Source: Sphingomonadaceae bacterium
GTDB taxonomy: Bacteria; Pseudomonadota; Alphaproteobacteria; Sphingomonadales; Sphingomonadaceae
NCBI GenBank assembly: GCA_016000085.1
Contig: JAECRT010000023.1
Location: 1 to 45,385, forward strand
Length of the DNA stretch: 45,385 nt
Direction: 5' to 3'
Both the position numbers and the translations under genes were made by a program. This document shows, piece after piece, positions 15,149 through 27,356 of the stretch. The notes under the pieces were generated by a model. That model saw nothing but the letters and a program-made list of their open reading frames with translations. It was not told the origin of the DNA and made no database searches. Positions within the stretch are counted from its first letter, which is position 1, and every line of letters starts with the position of its first letter.

Positions 15149-17425
15149 ATGCCCAGCACGCCCGCCGCCGCCGCCCGCCAGATCCTCATTCGCCTTCAGG
15201 AGGTGATGGCCGCGCGTACCGGCGCACAAGCCAAGCTGAACAAGGTGGTGGAGATAATCGGCGAGTCGCTGTCGAGCGAAGTCTGTTCCATCTATCTGGT
15301 GCGCGAAGGCGTGCTGGAACTGTTCGCCACGCGTGGCCTGAAGCAGGAAGCCGTCCACGTTACCCGCATGGCGATGGGGGAGGGACTGGTCGGCCTGATC
15401 GCCACCAACGTCGAAACGATGAACCTGGACGAAGCGGCGTCGCATCCCGACTTCTCCTATCGCCCCGAAACGGGCGAAGAATTGTTCCACAGCTTTGCGG
15501 GCGTGCCGATCGTGCGGCGCGAACGGGCGATCGGGGTGCTGTGCGTCCAGCATGCCGAACCGCGCAAATATGAAGAGGTGGAGATAGAGGCGCTTCAGAC
15601 GGTCGCGATGGTGATGTCCGAACTGATCGCCAATGCCGAGCTGGCCGACGACAGCCCGACCGACCTGCGCGTGACCGACACCGGCACGACGATGCTGCAC
15701 GGGTTGCAACTGGTGATGGGCATGGGTCGCGGGCATGTGGTGTTCCACCAGCCGCGCGTCCATATCGAACATACCGTCGCGGAGGATACCGAGGCGGAGC
15801 GGCAGCGCGTCATTTCCGCCTTCGCCAAGATGCGCGAGCAGATCGACCGGATGACCGGCGCGGCCGAGTTCGGCATGGAAGGCGAGCATCAGGAGGTGCT
15901 CGAAACCTACAAGATGTTCGCCTATGACGAAGGCTGGAGCCGCCGGATCAACGAGGCGATCGACAGCGGCCTGACCGCCGAGGCGGCGATCGAGCGCGTG
16001 CAGCAGCGCACGCGGATGCGGATGCGCCAGATCGACGACCCGCTGCTGTCCGACCGGATGCACGATCTGGAGGATCTGGCGAACCGGCTGCTGCGCATCG
16101 TGTCGGGGCAGTTGGGCACGGCGGCGCAGATGGGCTTGCGGCAGGATGCGGTCCTGATCGCGCGCAATCTTGGCCCCGCCGAACTGCTGGAATATGATCG
16201 CCGTCGCCTGAAAGGCGTGATCCTGGAGGAAGGATCGCTGACCGCCCATGTCACCATCGTCGCGCGAGCGATGGGCGTGCCGGTGCTGGGCCGGGTGCGC
16301 GACATTCGCCATCTGGTGAACGAGGGCGACCTCATCCTGATGGATGTCACCGACAATTCCCTGCTGATCCGCCCGACCGCCGACATGGAGGAGGCGTTCG
16401 AGAACCGGCTGCATGTGACGCAGAAGCGGCGGGCCGAATTTGTCGCGATGCGCGACCTGCCATCGGTGACGGCGGACGGTCAGCGGGTCGAACTGATGGT
16501 CAATGCGGGGCTGCGCGAGGATGCGCAGGCGCTCGACATGGTTGGCGCGGATGGCATCGGTCTGTTCCGCACCGAGTTCCAATTCCTGGTGTCGGCCACC
16601 CTGCCGCAGCGCGAAAAGCAGCAACGGTTGTACAAGGATGTGCTGGACGCCGCCGGGGATCGTCCGGTCATCTTCCGCACGGTCGACATCGGCGGGGACA
16701 AGGCGCTGCCCTATATGCAGCGCGACGATGATGACGAGCATGAGGATAACCCGGCGATGGGCTGGCGCGCGCTGCGGCTGGCGCTGGATCGCGACGGGTT
16801 GATGAAGGCGCAGGCGCGCGCGCTGCTGGAGGCGGCGGCGGGCAAGGTGCTGCACGTCATGTTCCCGATGGTGTCGGAACCCTGGGAATATGAGCAGGCG
16901 CGCGCCCTGATCGAGCATCAGCGTGCATGGCTGCATTCGCGCAAGAAGAAGCTGCCGATCGCGGTGCGTTATGGCGCGATGCTGGAAGTGCCGGCGCTGG
17001 CCGAGGTGTTGGACATATTGTTGCCGCAGCTCGACTTTCTATCGGTCGGCACCAATGACCTGACGCAATTCCTGTTCGCGGCGGACCGCTCCCATCCCCG
17101 GCTGGCGGAGCGCTATGACTGGCTGAGCATCGCCATTTTGCGCTTCCTCGACCGGGTGGTGCGCACCTGCGAAACCTATCAGGTGCCGGTCGGCGTGTGC
17201 GGCGAAATGGGCGGGCGCACGCTGGAGGCGATGGCGCTGGTGGGGCTGGGCATCAGGCGATTGTCGATCACGCCCGCGTCGGTGGGACCGGTCAAGGCGA
17301 TGATCCGCGCGATCGATGCGAACGAATTGCAGGCGGAGATGCGCGCGTTGCTGGATGGTGGCGTGCGCGACGTGCGTACGCGGTTGATTGCATGGGCGAA
17401 AGACAGGCATATCGAAGTGGGCTGA
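15149..17425 (+). CDS. ptsP: Phosphoenolpyruvate-protein phosphotransferase PtsP (enzyme I-Ntr)
   Basis: A 758-residue enzyme of the nitrogen phosphotransferase system. The N-terminal GAF domain (about 20-155) contains LNKVVEIIGESLSSEVCSIY and GEGLVGLIA and is the ammonia/glutamine-sensing part. The EI N-terminal domain and the swivelling phospho-His domain follow, with the catalytic His367 in LTAHVTIVARAMGVPVLG. The C-terminal PEP-binding barrel has DGIGLFRTEFQFL, FRTVDIGGDKALPY and VGVCGEMGGR with the essential Cys. It passes phosphate to NPr (PtsO). No ribosome site is obvious before the ATG. In many alphaproteobacteria it directly follows lysC; here about 10 kb separates them. Confidence 0.96.
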   Translation: MPSTPAAAARQILIRLQEVMAARTGAQAKLNKVVEIIGESLSSEVCSIYLVREGVLELFATRGLKQEAVHVTRMAMGEGLVGLIATNVETMNLDEAASHPDFSYRPETGEELFHSFAGVPIVRRERAIGVLCVQHAEPRKYEEVEIEALQTVAMVMSELIANAELADDSPTDLRVTDTGTTMLHGLQLVMGMGRGHVVFHQPRVHIEHTVAEDTEAERQRVISAFAKMREQIDRMTGAAEFGMEGEHQEVLETYKMFAYDEGWSRRINEAIDSGLTAEAAIERVQQRTRMRMRQIDDPLLSDRMHDLEDLANRLLRIVSGQLGTAAQMGLRQDAVLIARNLGPAELLEYDRRRLKGVILEEGSLTAHVTIVARAMGVPVLGRVRDIRHLVNEGDLILMDVTDNSLLIRPTADMEEAFENRLHVTQKRRAEFVAMRDLPSVTADGQRVELMVNAGLREDAQALDMVGADGIGLFRTEFQFLVSATLPQREKQQRLYKDVLDAAGDRPVIFRTVDIGGDKALPYMQRDDDDEHEDNPAMGWRALRLALDRDGLMKAQARALLEAAAGKVLHVMFPMVSEPWEYEQARALIEHQRAWLHSRKKKLPIAVRYGAMLEVPALAEVLDILLPQLDFLSVGTNDLTQFLFAADRSHPRLAERYDWLSIAILRFLDRVVRTCETYQVPVGVCGEMGGRTLEAMALVGLGIRRLSITPASVGPVKAMIRAIDANELQAEMRALLDGGVRDVRTRLIAWAKDRHIEVG

Positions 17426-17497
17426 AACGCGGGTACGGCGTTGACAACGCCTGTCCCACAGTGAGACAAGGCCCTATCCCGAAGGTCGCGGAGCAGC

Positions 17498-18337
17498 ATG
17501 GCAGACGAAACAGAATTTGATCCCGACGCGGCGAATGCGTCGGCAATACAGCCCACTACGCCTGGAGCGAAGCTGCGCGCCGCGCGCGAGGCGAAGGGCC
17601 TTTCGCTGCCCGAAATCGCGACCCGCACCCGGATCGCGCAGCGGCAACTCGAAGCGATCGAGCGCGACGATTATGCCGCGCTGCCGGGCATCCCCTACGC
17701 TGTGGGCTTTGCCCGCGCCTATGCGCGCGCGATCGACATGGACGATGTCGCGATCGCCGCCGAAGTGCGCAATGCGGTGCATCATAGCGATATGGGCGCC
17801 AATCGGTACGAAGCGTTCGAGCCGGTCGATCCGACGCGCGTGCCGTCGCGCGCGCTGGCCTGGACCGCGGCGGCGATCGTCGTCGTGCTGATCGCGGGCT
17901 TCACCATCTGGCGCACACAGATGTTCACGCCCCCCACCGGGCAGGAAATCGCCGCGCAGGAAGAGGCCAAGCCTGCCGTGGTCCGTCCGGTCGGTACCGT
18001 GCCGGTCGCACCGGCCGCGCAGCCGGTGGTCTTCACCGCCGTCGACGATGTATGGCTGCGCATCTATGACGAAGCGGGCGAACGGTTGAAGGACGGCCTG
18101 ATGAAGAAGGGCGAAGTCTTCACCCTGCCGACGGATGCCAAAGGACCGATGATCCTGACGGGCCGGCCACAGGCGTTGACGGTGACTGTGGGTGGCAAGC
18201 CGGTTGCGCCGCTGGGCGCACCCGATCGCACGATCGCCGACGTTCCGGTCAGCGCGCAGGCGTTGCTGGCGCGCGCGGCGGCTGCTCCCGGCACGGTGAC
18301 GCCTGGCACGCCCGCCGCCGCATCAACCGGCAATTAA
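17498..18337 (+). CDS. RodZ-like HTH/DUF4115 membrane protein
   Basis: A 279-residue bitopic protein. An N-terminal Cro/C1-type helix-turn-helix (about residues 22-90; GAKLRAAREAKGLSLPEIATRT, QLEAIERDDYAALPG, YAVGFARAYA) is followed by one membrane helix (about 118-138). A Pro/Ala-rich linker leads to a periplasmic DUF4115 beta domain (about 175-255, with VDDVWLRIYDEAGERLKDG). This matches RodZ, which links MreB to the elongasome and cell shape. GGAG precedes the ATG. No mreBCD genes are nearby, so the link to rod shape is by family only. A TTGACA box at 17441-17446 may be its -35. Confidence 0.85.
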   Translation: MADETEFDPDAANASAIQPTTPGAKLRAAREAKGLSLPEIATRTRIAQRQLEAIERDDYAALPGIPYAVGFARAYARAIDMDDVAIAAEVRNAVHHSDMGANRYEAFEPVDPTRVPSRALAWTAAAIVVVLIAGFTIWRTQMFTPPTGQEIAAQEEAKPAVVRPVGTVPVAPAAQPVVFTAVDDVWLRIYDEAGERLKDGLMKKGEVFTLPTDAKGPMILTGRPQALTVTVGGKPVAPLGAPDRTIADVPVSAQALLARAAAAPGTVTPGTPAAASTGN

Positions 18338-18367
18338 AGCCGCAACAGCTTGATTCAGTGCCACACG

Positions 18368-18408
18368 TCACGCTTTACCGCGTGAAATATCGCCTTATGG
18401 TTAAGGCG
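18368..18408 (+). promoter_or_regulatory. Two tandem hairpins upstream of cpoB
   Basis: TCACGC (18368-18373) pairs with GCGTGA (18380-18385), and CGCCTTA (18391-18397) pairs with TAAGGCG (18402-18408) around TGGT. Both stems are perfect. They lie between the RodZ-like gene and cpoB and end 22 bases before the ATG. With no T-run they may be a 3'-end or leader structure rather than a terminator. Confidence 0.45.
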
Positions 18409-18430
18409 TAAGAGTTAGTCGGGGATCATC

Positions 18431-19381
18431 ATGCGTCACGCCTTTTTCGCAACATCGGCATTGGCATGGAGCGCACCGCTCCTGCTCGCGCCTCTATTGG
18501 CGGTCGCTGCGCCCGCACTGGCGCAGAGCGCGCCGGTGGACGTGCGCGTCGACCGGCTGGAAAAGGAAATGCGCGCGGTGCAGCGCAAGGTGTTTCCGGC
18601 AGGCACGCCGATCGAGGCGGAAATCACCCGGCCCGTGACGCCCAGCGTGACGCCCGGCACGCCATCCTCCGCCCCGATCGCGGACCTGACTGCACGGGTC
18701 GGCGCACTGGAATCCCAGCTCGCATCGATCACCGGGCAGGTGGAAGAAAACAGCTTCAAGCTCAAGCAGCTCGAAGAGGCGTTCAATCGCTACAAGGCGG
18801 ATACCGACAGCCGCCTGTCGCCAACGGTCGATACGCCACCTTCGGTCAGGCCGACCACGTCCACGCCGACCACCTCGGCCCCGGCGCCCACGACTGCGAA
18901 CCGTCCGACCACCCCGAAGCCCGTCCCGGCGCCTGTCGCCAGCGACGCGCGCAAGGCGGCCGTCGCGGCTATCGAGCGGCCCGACACGGGCGACGCGCCG
19001 ATGGACGCCTACAGCTATGGCTATCGCCTGTGGGACGCGAAATTCTATCCCGAAGCGCAGGCGCAGCTGAAGGCGACGGTGGACAAATATGGCACTTCCA
19101 CTGTCGCGAGCCGCGCCCAGAACCTGCTGGGCCGCGCCTATCTGGACGAAGGCAAGCCTGCGCTGGCTTCGGTCGCTTTCTATGAAAATTACCAGAAGCG
19201 TCCGCGCGGCGATCGCGCGGCCGACAGCCTTACCTATCTAGGCGACGCGCTGATCCAGCTCAAAAAGCCCGCTGATGCCTGCAAGGTCTATGCGGAGCTG
19301 GAGCAGGTCTATGGCGCAAGCCTGTCCAACAGCCTGCGCGGCATGATGGACAAGGGCCGCGTCACCGCGAAGTGCAGCTAA
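18431..19381 (+). CDS. cpoB: Tol-Pal/cell division coordinator CpoB (YbgF)
   Basis: A 316-residue periplasmic protein with a signal peptide ending LAVAAPALAQ (about residue 32). It has a coiled-coil trimerisation region (about 95-135; SQLASITGQVEENSFKLKQL), a Thr/Pro linker and C-terminal TPR repeats (about 190-310; YSYGYRLWDAKFYPEAQAQL, KADACKV-type repeats, LGDALIQLKKPADACKVY). CpoB links the Tol-Pal system to peptidoglycan synthesis at the septum. In many genomes it follows pal; here tolB-pal is not in the window. The stop overlaps the start of tilS by ten bases. Confidence 0.9.
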   Translation: MRHAFFATSALAWSAPLLLAPLLAVAAPALAQSAPVDVRVDRLEKEMRAVQRKVFPAGTPIEAEITRPVTPSVTPGTPSSAPIADLTARVGALESQLASITGQVEENSFKLKQLEEAFNRYKADTDSRLSPTVDTPPSVRPTTSTPTTSAPAPTTANRPTTPKPVPAPVASDARKAAVAAIERPDTGDAPMDAYSYGYRLWDAKFYPEAQAQLKATVDKYGTSTVASRAQNLLGRAYLDEGKPALASVAFYENYQKRPRGDRAADSLTYLGDALIQLKKPADACKVYAELEQVYGASLSNSLRGMMDKGRVTAKCS

Positions 19382-20322
19382 GCAGCGATAGCGCGGCGAT
19401 CGAAGCCCGGTTCGTCCTTGCGACGCGCGGGCTGATCGGCGAGGGCATGGCGACTGCGCGTTTCGGCGTCGCCGTGTCGGGCGGGCCGGACAGCATGGCG
19501 CTGCTCCATCTTTCTATCCGGGCCTTTCCAGGGCGTGTCGCAGCGGTGACGGTCGACCATGGCCTGCGTTCGGATTCGGCGGATGAGGCGGAGATGGTGG
19601 CGCGCTGGTGCGCGGCGCGGGATGTCCCCCATGCGACCTTGCAGCCGCAAACGCCCGCAACCGGCAATATCCAGTCCTGGGCGCGGACGCAGCGCTATGC
19701 GCTAATCGAAACATGGCGCAGCGCGATGGCGCTGGACTGGATCATGACGGCGCACCATGCCGACGACCAGTTGGAAACGCTGCTGATGCGGCTCAACCGG
19801 GGATCGGGCGTCAGCGGCCTGGCCGGCGTGCGGGGGCGGTCAGGGCGGGTGATCCGACCGCTGCTGGGCGTGACCAAGCAGGATTTGCAGGCATGGGCGC
19901 AGGCCGAAGGGCTGCCCCATGTCCATGATCCCTCCAACACCGATCCGCGTTTCGACCGGGCGGCGTTGCGCACCGCGCTGGCCGGCATCGACTGGCTGGA
20001 CGCGCAGGCCGCCAGCCGCAGCGCAGCGGCGCTGGCGGAGGCGGAAGCGGCGATCGACTGGACGGTCGGCGAGCTGGCGGCGCGTCATGTCCAGCGGGAT
20101 GGTGCGGGATGGCGGCTGGATCGCACCGACTTGCCGCGCGAATATCTGCGGCGGCTGGTGCTGCACATGCTGGGCCCCGATCAGGCTGTGCCCCGCGGCG
20201 AAACGCTGGACCGGGCGATCAGCACGGCGCAGGCGGGAAATCAGGCCAGTCTGGGTGACTGGCTGCTGCGGGGCGGGGCGATCTGGACGCTGATGCCCGC
20301 GCCGCCGCGCACCGCGCGTTAG
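19372..20322 (+). CDS. tilS: tRNA(Ile)-lysidine synthase TilS
   Basis: A 316-residue enzyme that converts C34 of the AUA-reading tRNA-Ile to lysidine. The PP-loop ATP site is SGGPDSMALLHL (about residues 36-47), followed by AAVTVDHGLRSDSADEAE and MTAHHADDQLETLLMRLNRGSGVSGLAGV, all diagnostic. It starts with GTG at 19372 inside the 3' end of cpoB, which suggests coupling. It is shorter than E. coli TilS (432 residues) because the C-terminal TilS domain is missing or reduced, which is common in alphaproteobacteria. Confidence 0.95.
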   Translation: MQLSSDSAAIEARFVLATRGLIGEGMATARFGVAVSGGPDSMALLHLSIRAFPGRVAAVTVDHGLRSDSADEAEMVARWCAARDVPHATLQPQTPATGNIQSWARTQRYALIETWRSAMALDWIMTAHHADDQLETLLMRLNRGSGVSGLAGVRGRSGRVIRPLLGVTKQDLQAWAQAEGLPHVHDPSNTDPRFDRAALRTALAGIDWLDAQAASRSAAALAEAEAAIDWTVGELAARHVQRDGAGWRLDRTDLPREYLRRLVLHMLGPDQAVPRGETLDRAISTAQAGNQASLGDWLLRGGAIWTLMPAPPRTAR

Positions 20323-20399
20323 GTGGTTACGGAAAGGTTCCACGGCCTGGCGCGCCAAACCCACGGACTGCCGATTTGGTGCACTGCAATGACCTTTTC

Positions 20400-20419
20400 T
20401 TAACCTCGAACATGGTTAA
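20400..20419. promoter_or_regulatory. TTAACC-N8-GGTTAA inverted repeat
   Basis: A perfect 6+6 palindrome with 8-base spacer, 32 bases before the small membrane protein. Its right half, ATGGTTAA, is the reverse complement of TTAACCAT, which resembles the half-site used by CtrA in alphaproteobacteria. The spacing does not match the full TTAA-N7-TTAA site. Confidence 0.35.
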
Positions 20420-20450
20420 TCCCTCCCACCTTCCATCGGGGAATCGAAGC

Positions 20451-20642
20451 ATGTTTGAATTTGCGGCCCTGACTTACGGCCTGTTGGCCAGTGTCATCCT
20501 TTCGGCGGCGCAGCGTAATCGCAAGCTGGCACGGCCGCATCCGCCGATGCTGGTCTATCTGGGCTATCTGCTGTGCGGTCTGTCGGCGGGGCTGGCGCTG
20601 GCGCTCGCCTATATCGGCATAACGCTGATCCTGGCAGGCTGA
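20451..20642 (+). CDS. Small two-helix membrane protein, unknown
   Basis: A 63-residue protein, MFEFAALTYGLLASVILSAA then a basic loop (QRNRKLARPHPP) and a second membrane helix (about residues 40-60). GGGGAA is eight bases before the ATG at 20451. Both helix ends and codon use look protein-coding. I do not recognise a family. It sits between tilS and the heat-shock promoter of ftsH and could be co-transcribed with tilS. Confidence 0.65.
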   Translation: MFEFAALTYGLLASVILSAAQRNRKLARPHPPMLVYLGYLLCGLSAGLALALAYIGITLILAG

Positions 20643-20680
20643 TCGTCGGAAAAAGGCGTGAAAGGCAAGCCGTGCATCGG

Positions 20681-20711
20681 CTTGCGCTTTTGCGTTCGCG
20701 CCCTATCTTGG
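20681..20711 (+). promoter_or_regulatory. RpoH (sigma-32) promoter of ftsH
   Basis: CTTG at 20681-20684, a 17-base spacer, then CCTATCTTGG at 20702-20711. This fits every fixed position of the alphaproteobacterial sigma-32 consensus (CTTG, N17-18, CYTATNTNNG). The start of transcription should fall near 20715-20719, leaving a short leader before the ftsH ATG. ftsH is a classic heat-shock gene. Confidence 0.8.
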
Positions 20712-20729
20712 CGTTGAAAGTGAGTGATG

Positions 20730-22679
<1,950 letters not shown>

Positions 22680-22701
22680 CCCTATCATCATGACGCAAAC
22701 A

Positions 22702-22731
22702 AAAGAGCGCGGCCTGGGGGTCGCGCTCTTT
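22702..22731 (+). terminator. Terminator after ftsH
   Basis: AAAGAGCGCG (22702-22711) and CGCGCTCTTT (22722-22731) form a perfect 10-bp stem with a 10-base loop, then CTGTTT. It is 22 bases after the ftsH stop and isolates ftsH from guaB. Confidence 0.85.
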
Positions 22732-22794
22732 CTGTTTGGGAACAGCACGATATTCCAGCTCTGACGGTTCTGCGCGGGTCACGTAATTAAATGA

Positions 22795-24351
<1,557 letters not shown>

Positions 24352-24362
24352 CGATCTGGTAA

Positions 24363-24380
24363 GACCCTCCCGCGAGGGTC
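24363..24380 (+). other. Hairpin between guaB and rsmB-like gene
   Basis: GACCCTC (24363-24369) and GAGGGTC (24374-24380) form a perfect 7-bp stem with a CCGC loop, 12 bases after the guaB stop. No T-run, so an attenuator or processing site is more likely than a full terminator. Confidence 0.45.
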
Positions 24381-24390
24381 CGCAGCCATC

Positions 24391-25569
24391 ATGACACCAT
24401 CCGCACGCATCCAGGCGGCGATCGAATTGCTCGACGCCATCATCGCTTCCGCCCGCGACGGCGGCCCGGCGGCCGACACGCTGATCGCCCGCTATTTCAA
24501 GGAACGGCGCTATGCCGGTTCGCGCGATCGGCGTGCGGTGCGCGACCATGTCTATGATGCCATCAGGCGGACGGCCGAGCGCCCCGATACCGGGCGCGCG
24601 GCGATGATCGGGCTGGCGGGCGAACGGCCGGATCTGGCCGCGCTGTTCGACGGATCGGCGCACGCGCCGATGGGAATCGAACCGGGCGAAATGGCGGCGC
24701 AGGCAGGGGCGGTGCCGGCATGGCTCGTGCCGCTGATCGCCGCGCCGGTGGAGCAGGCCGGGTTGCTGGGCCGTGCGCCGGTGGACCTGCGCGTCAACCG
24801 GCTGAAAGCGGCGCCTGCGGCCGTCGCCCCGATGCTGCCCGATGCGGCGCCGATTGCGGGCCTGCCCGATGGCTTGCGCCTGCCCGAAGGCTATCCGGTC
24901 GAACAGAGTGCGGCATGGAAGGATGGACTGGTCGAGGTGCAGGACGCCGGCAGCCAGTTGATCGCGGCCGCCTGCGCCGTGACGCCAGGCATGACCGTCG
25001 TCGATCTGTGCGCGGGGGCCGGTGGCAAGACGTTGGCGCTGGCCGCCGCTATGGCGGGGCAGGGGACATTGCTCGCCGCCGACACCATCCGCACGCGGTT
25101 GGCGCGGCTGGGTCCACGCGCGGGGCGGGCCGGGGCGACCTTCATCGAAACGCTGCTGCTCGATCAGAATCATGAGGGGCGTGGGCTGGATAGCCTGAAA
25201 GGGCAGGTCGACGTCGTGCTGGTCGATGCGCCCTGTTCCGGCACTGGCACATGGCGGCGCAACCCGGAGGCGCGCTGGCGGTTGACCCCCGCGCGGCTCG
25301 ATCGGCTGGTCGCCGAACAGGCCCGCATCCTCGATTTCGCCGCGCCGCTGCTGGCGCCGGGCGGCGCGCTCGTCTATGCTACCTGTGCATTGACCGAGCG
25401 GGAGGGGCGCGATCAGGTGGACAGCTTTCTGACCCGCCATGCCGGATGGACGGCGGAAGACCTCTCGTTGCCGCTAGGGCGGCCCCATGGGGCGGGTCTT
25501 TTGTTGACGCCCGGACATGACGGAACCGACGGTTTCTTCTTCGCCCGGTTGCGGCGCGCGGCCCAGTAA
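24391..25569 (+). CDS. RsmB/NOP2-family RNA (cytosine-5) methyltransferase
   Basis: A 392-residue SAM-dependent rRNA methyltransferase. The N-terminal half has an NusB-like helical part (RIQAAIELLDAIIA, KERRYAGSRDRRAVRDHVYD). The catalytic half shows QDAGSQLIAAAC, the SAM loop DLCAGAGGKTLALAAAMAG, VDAPCSGTGTWRRNPEARW with one active Cys, and YATCALTEREG with the second Cys. This double-Cys pattern identifies m5C methyltransferases; RsmB acts on C967 of 16S rRNA. Whether this copy is the true RsmB or a paralogue cannot be decided here, so no symbol is given. Confidence 0.88.
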   Translation: MTPSARIQAAIELLDAIIASARDGGPAADTLIARYFKERRYAGSRDRRAVRDHVYDAIRRTAERPDTGRAAMIGLAGERPDLAALFDGSAHAPMGIEPGEMAAQAGAVPAWLVPLIAAPVEQAGLLGRAPVDLRVNRLKAAPAAVAPMLPDAAPIAGLPDGLRLPEGYPVEQSAAWKDGLVEVQDAGSQLIAAACAVTPGMTVVDLCAGAGGKTLALAAAMAGQGTLLAADTIRTRLARLGPRAGRAGATFIETLLLDQNHEGRGLDSLKGQVDVVLVDAPCSGTGTWRRNPEARWRLTPARLDRLVAEQARILDFAAPLLAPGGALVYATCALTEREGRDQVDSFLTRHAGWTAEDLSLPLGRPHGAGLLLTPGHDGTDGFFFARLRRAAQ

Positions 25570-25647
25570 AAACAGGTCATGGACAAGCGCCCGCAAAATC
25601 GCGAGACTTGTGCTGAATCAGCGCCTGAAACATGGCTGGAGACTATC

Positions 25648-26166
25648 ATGCGTTTTACCCCTGCCTCGATCGCCCTGGCCGTCCTGTTGACCACTGTGTC
25701 CAGCGTGGGCCTGAGCCAGCGTCCCGACACGCAGATCGAGCCGCGTTCGGTGGAATGGCAGAAGGCGGGGGAGGCCGCGCGCAAGGCGGGCAATCTGGAC
25801 GGCGCGACCGATGCGCTGGAAAGCGCGCTGGCGGTCGATCCGCGCAACCGCGTCGCCTATATCGAACTGGCCGAAGTGGCCCGCGCGCAGGGGCTTCAGG
25901 GCAAGGCGATCCGCCTCTACAAGGAAGCCTTGCTGCTGGACCCGACCGACATGGTCGCGCTCGCCGGACAGGGTGAGGCGATGGTCGAGAAGGGCGCCAT
26001 TGCGCGGGCGAAGGAAGTGCTCGCCCAGGCGCAGGGCCTGTGCAAGGGCGATTGCGCGCCGGTGGGCAAGCTGGCCGCCGCGATCCAGAAGGGGCCGCCC
26101 GCCGTCGCGATGACGACCAAGGATGCTGGCCTGCCGCCCAAGGCCGCACCGACCGAAACCCCCTGA
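25648..26166 (+). CDS. Exported TPR-repeat protein
   Basis: A 172-residue periplasmic protein with a signal peptide ([21 protein letters not shown]). At least two TPR units follow (about 40-110; [69 protein letters not shown]). Two Cys residues (CKGDC) lie near the end. GGAGA precedes the ATG at 25648, while the upstream frame extension lacks a signal and a ribosome site. The 14-base gap to the convergent hemW stop leaves no room for a separate terminator. Confidence 0.85.
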   Translation: MRFTPASIALAVLLTTVSSVGLSQRPDTQIEPRSVEWQKAGEAARKAGNLDGATDALESALAVDPRNRVAYIELAEVARAQGLQGKAIRLYKEALLLDPTDMVALAGQGEAMVEKGAIARAKEVLAQAQGLCKGDCAPVGKLAAAIQKGPPAVAMTTKDAGLPPKAAPTETP

Positions 26167-26180
26167 TTCTGAGCGTAGCC

Positions 26181-27356
26181 TCAGATCGCCACGATTTCCG
26201 GCAGGATCGCGTCGAGCAGTAACAGGCCCGCAGGCGCGATCTGTAGATGATGGCCGTTGCGGTGGACCAGGCCGATTTCGGTCAACTGGTCGATCGCGCG
26301 TTCGTCCACCAACCGGCCCGACTTGATGCCCGACATCGCCGCGATGCGGGCCAGGTCCACGCCTTCATGCAGGCGCAGCCCCATCAGCAACGCCTCGCGC
26401 GCGCGATCCTCGCCGCCCAGCGCCTCTTCGCTCTGCAAACCATGGCCGTTGCGCGTCACCGCGCCGATCCAGTTTTCCGGCTTCTTGTGGCGCAATGTCG
26501 CCATGCCGCCGCGCCGTCCATGCGCGCCGGGGCCGATGCCGGCATAGTCGCTATAGCGCCAGTAGATCAGGTTATGACGGCTTTGCTGGCCGGGGCGGGC
26601 ATGATTGCTGATTTCATAGGCCGGGATGCCTGCCGCGCCGGTCATCGCCTGCGTCAGTTCATATAATGTCGCGCCATGATCGGGGTCGACCGGGGGCAGC
26701 TTGCCCTGCGCCGCCAGGGTCGCAAAGCGCGTGCCCGGCTCGATGGTCAACTGGTAGAGCGAGAGATGGCCGGTGCCATAGGACAGCGCCTGACGCAGTT
26801 CCGCCTCCCATGCCGCCTCGTTCTGGCCGGGGCGGGCGTAGATCAGGTCGAAGCTCACGCGCTCGAACACGCGCTGCGCCGTGTCGAGCGCCGCCAGCCC
26901 CTCCGCCACGTCATGCGCGCGGCCCAGGAAATGCAGCGCCTCATTGTCGAGCGCCTGTAGTCCCAGCGACACGCGATTGACCCCCACGGCGGCCAGATCG
27001 GCAAAGCGGGCCGCCTCCACCGAATTGGGGTTGGCCTCCAGCGTGATTTCGATATCGCAAGTAAAGCCCCAATGGTCCTGCGCGGCGGCGATCAAATCGG
27101 CGACCAACGCCGGGGGCATCAGCGACGGCGTGCCGCCCCCGAAGAAGATCGACCCCAGCGGACGGCCCTTTGTCAGCGCCGCTTCATGCGCCATGTCGCG
27201 CAATAGTGCTTCGCGCCAGCTATCATGGTCTATTTGCGATCGAACATGACTATTAAAGTCACAGTAAGGACATTTCGATACACAAAAGGGCCAATGCACA
27301 TATAGGGCAAGAGTGTCGGCGGGGGCCGGTGGCGACGGGGGGAGTATCAAGGACAT
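26181..27356 (-). CDS. hemW: Radical SAM heme chaperone HemW
   Basis: A 391-residue HemN-like radical SAM protein now known as a heme chaperone. The cluster motif is FCVSKCPYCDFN (CxxxCxxC), preceded by LALYVHWPF. Also seen are SIFFGGGTPSLM, VNRVSLGLQALDNEALHFLGR and the HemW-type C-terminal winged helix. It lacks the extra N-terminal Cys and regions of coproporphyrinogen oxidase HemN, so HemW is the better call. The start is uncertain: the ATG at 27356 uses the same CATG as the divergent CAP gene; an in-frame ATG at 27368 is also possible. It ends convergent with the TPR gene. Confidence 0.92.
   Translation of the reverse strand: MSLILPPSPPAPADTLALYVHWPFCVSKCPYCDFNSHVRSQIDHDSWREALLRDMAHEAALTKGRPLGSIFFGGGTPSLMPPALVADLIAAAQDHWGFTCDIEITLEANPNSVEAARFADLAAVGVNRVSLGLQALDNEALHFLGRAHDVAEGLAALDTAQRVFERVSFDLIYARPGQNEAAWEAELRQALSYGTGHLSLYQLTIEPGTRFATLAAQGKLPPVDPDHGATLYELTQAMTGAAGIPAYEISNHARPGQQSRHNLIYWRYSDYAGIGPGAHGRRGGMATLRHKKPENWIGAVTRNGHGLQSEEALGGEDRAREALLMGLRLHEGVDLARIAAMSGIKSGRLVDERAIDQLTEIGLVHRNGHHLQIAPAGLLLLDAILPEIVAI

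Noticed and set aside
15026-16936. 636-codon minus-strand frame over ptsP
   Set aside because: Antisense shadow of ptsP with the same low-complexity His/Arg composition.
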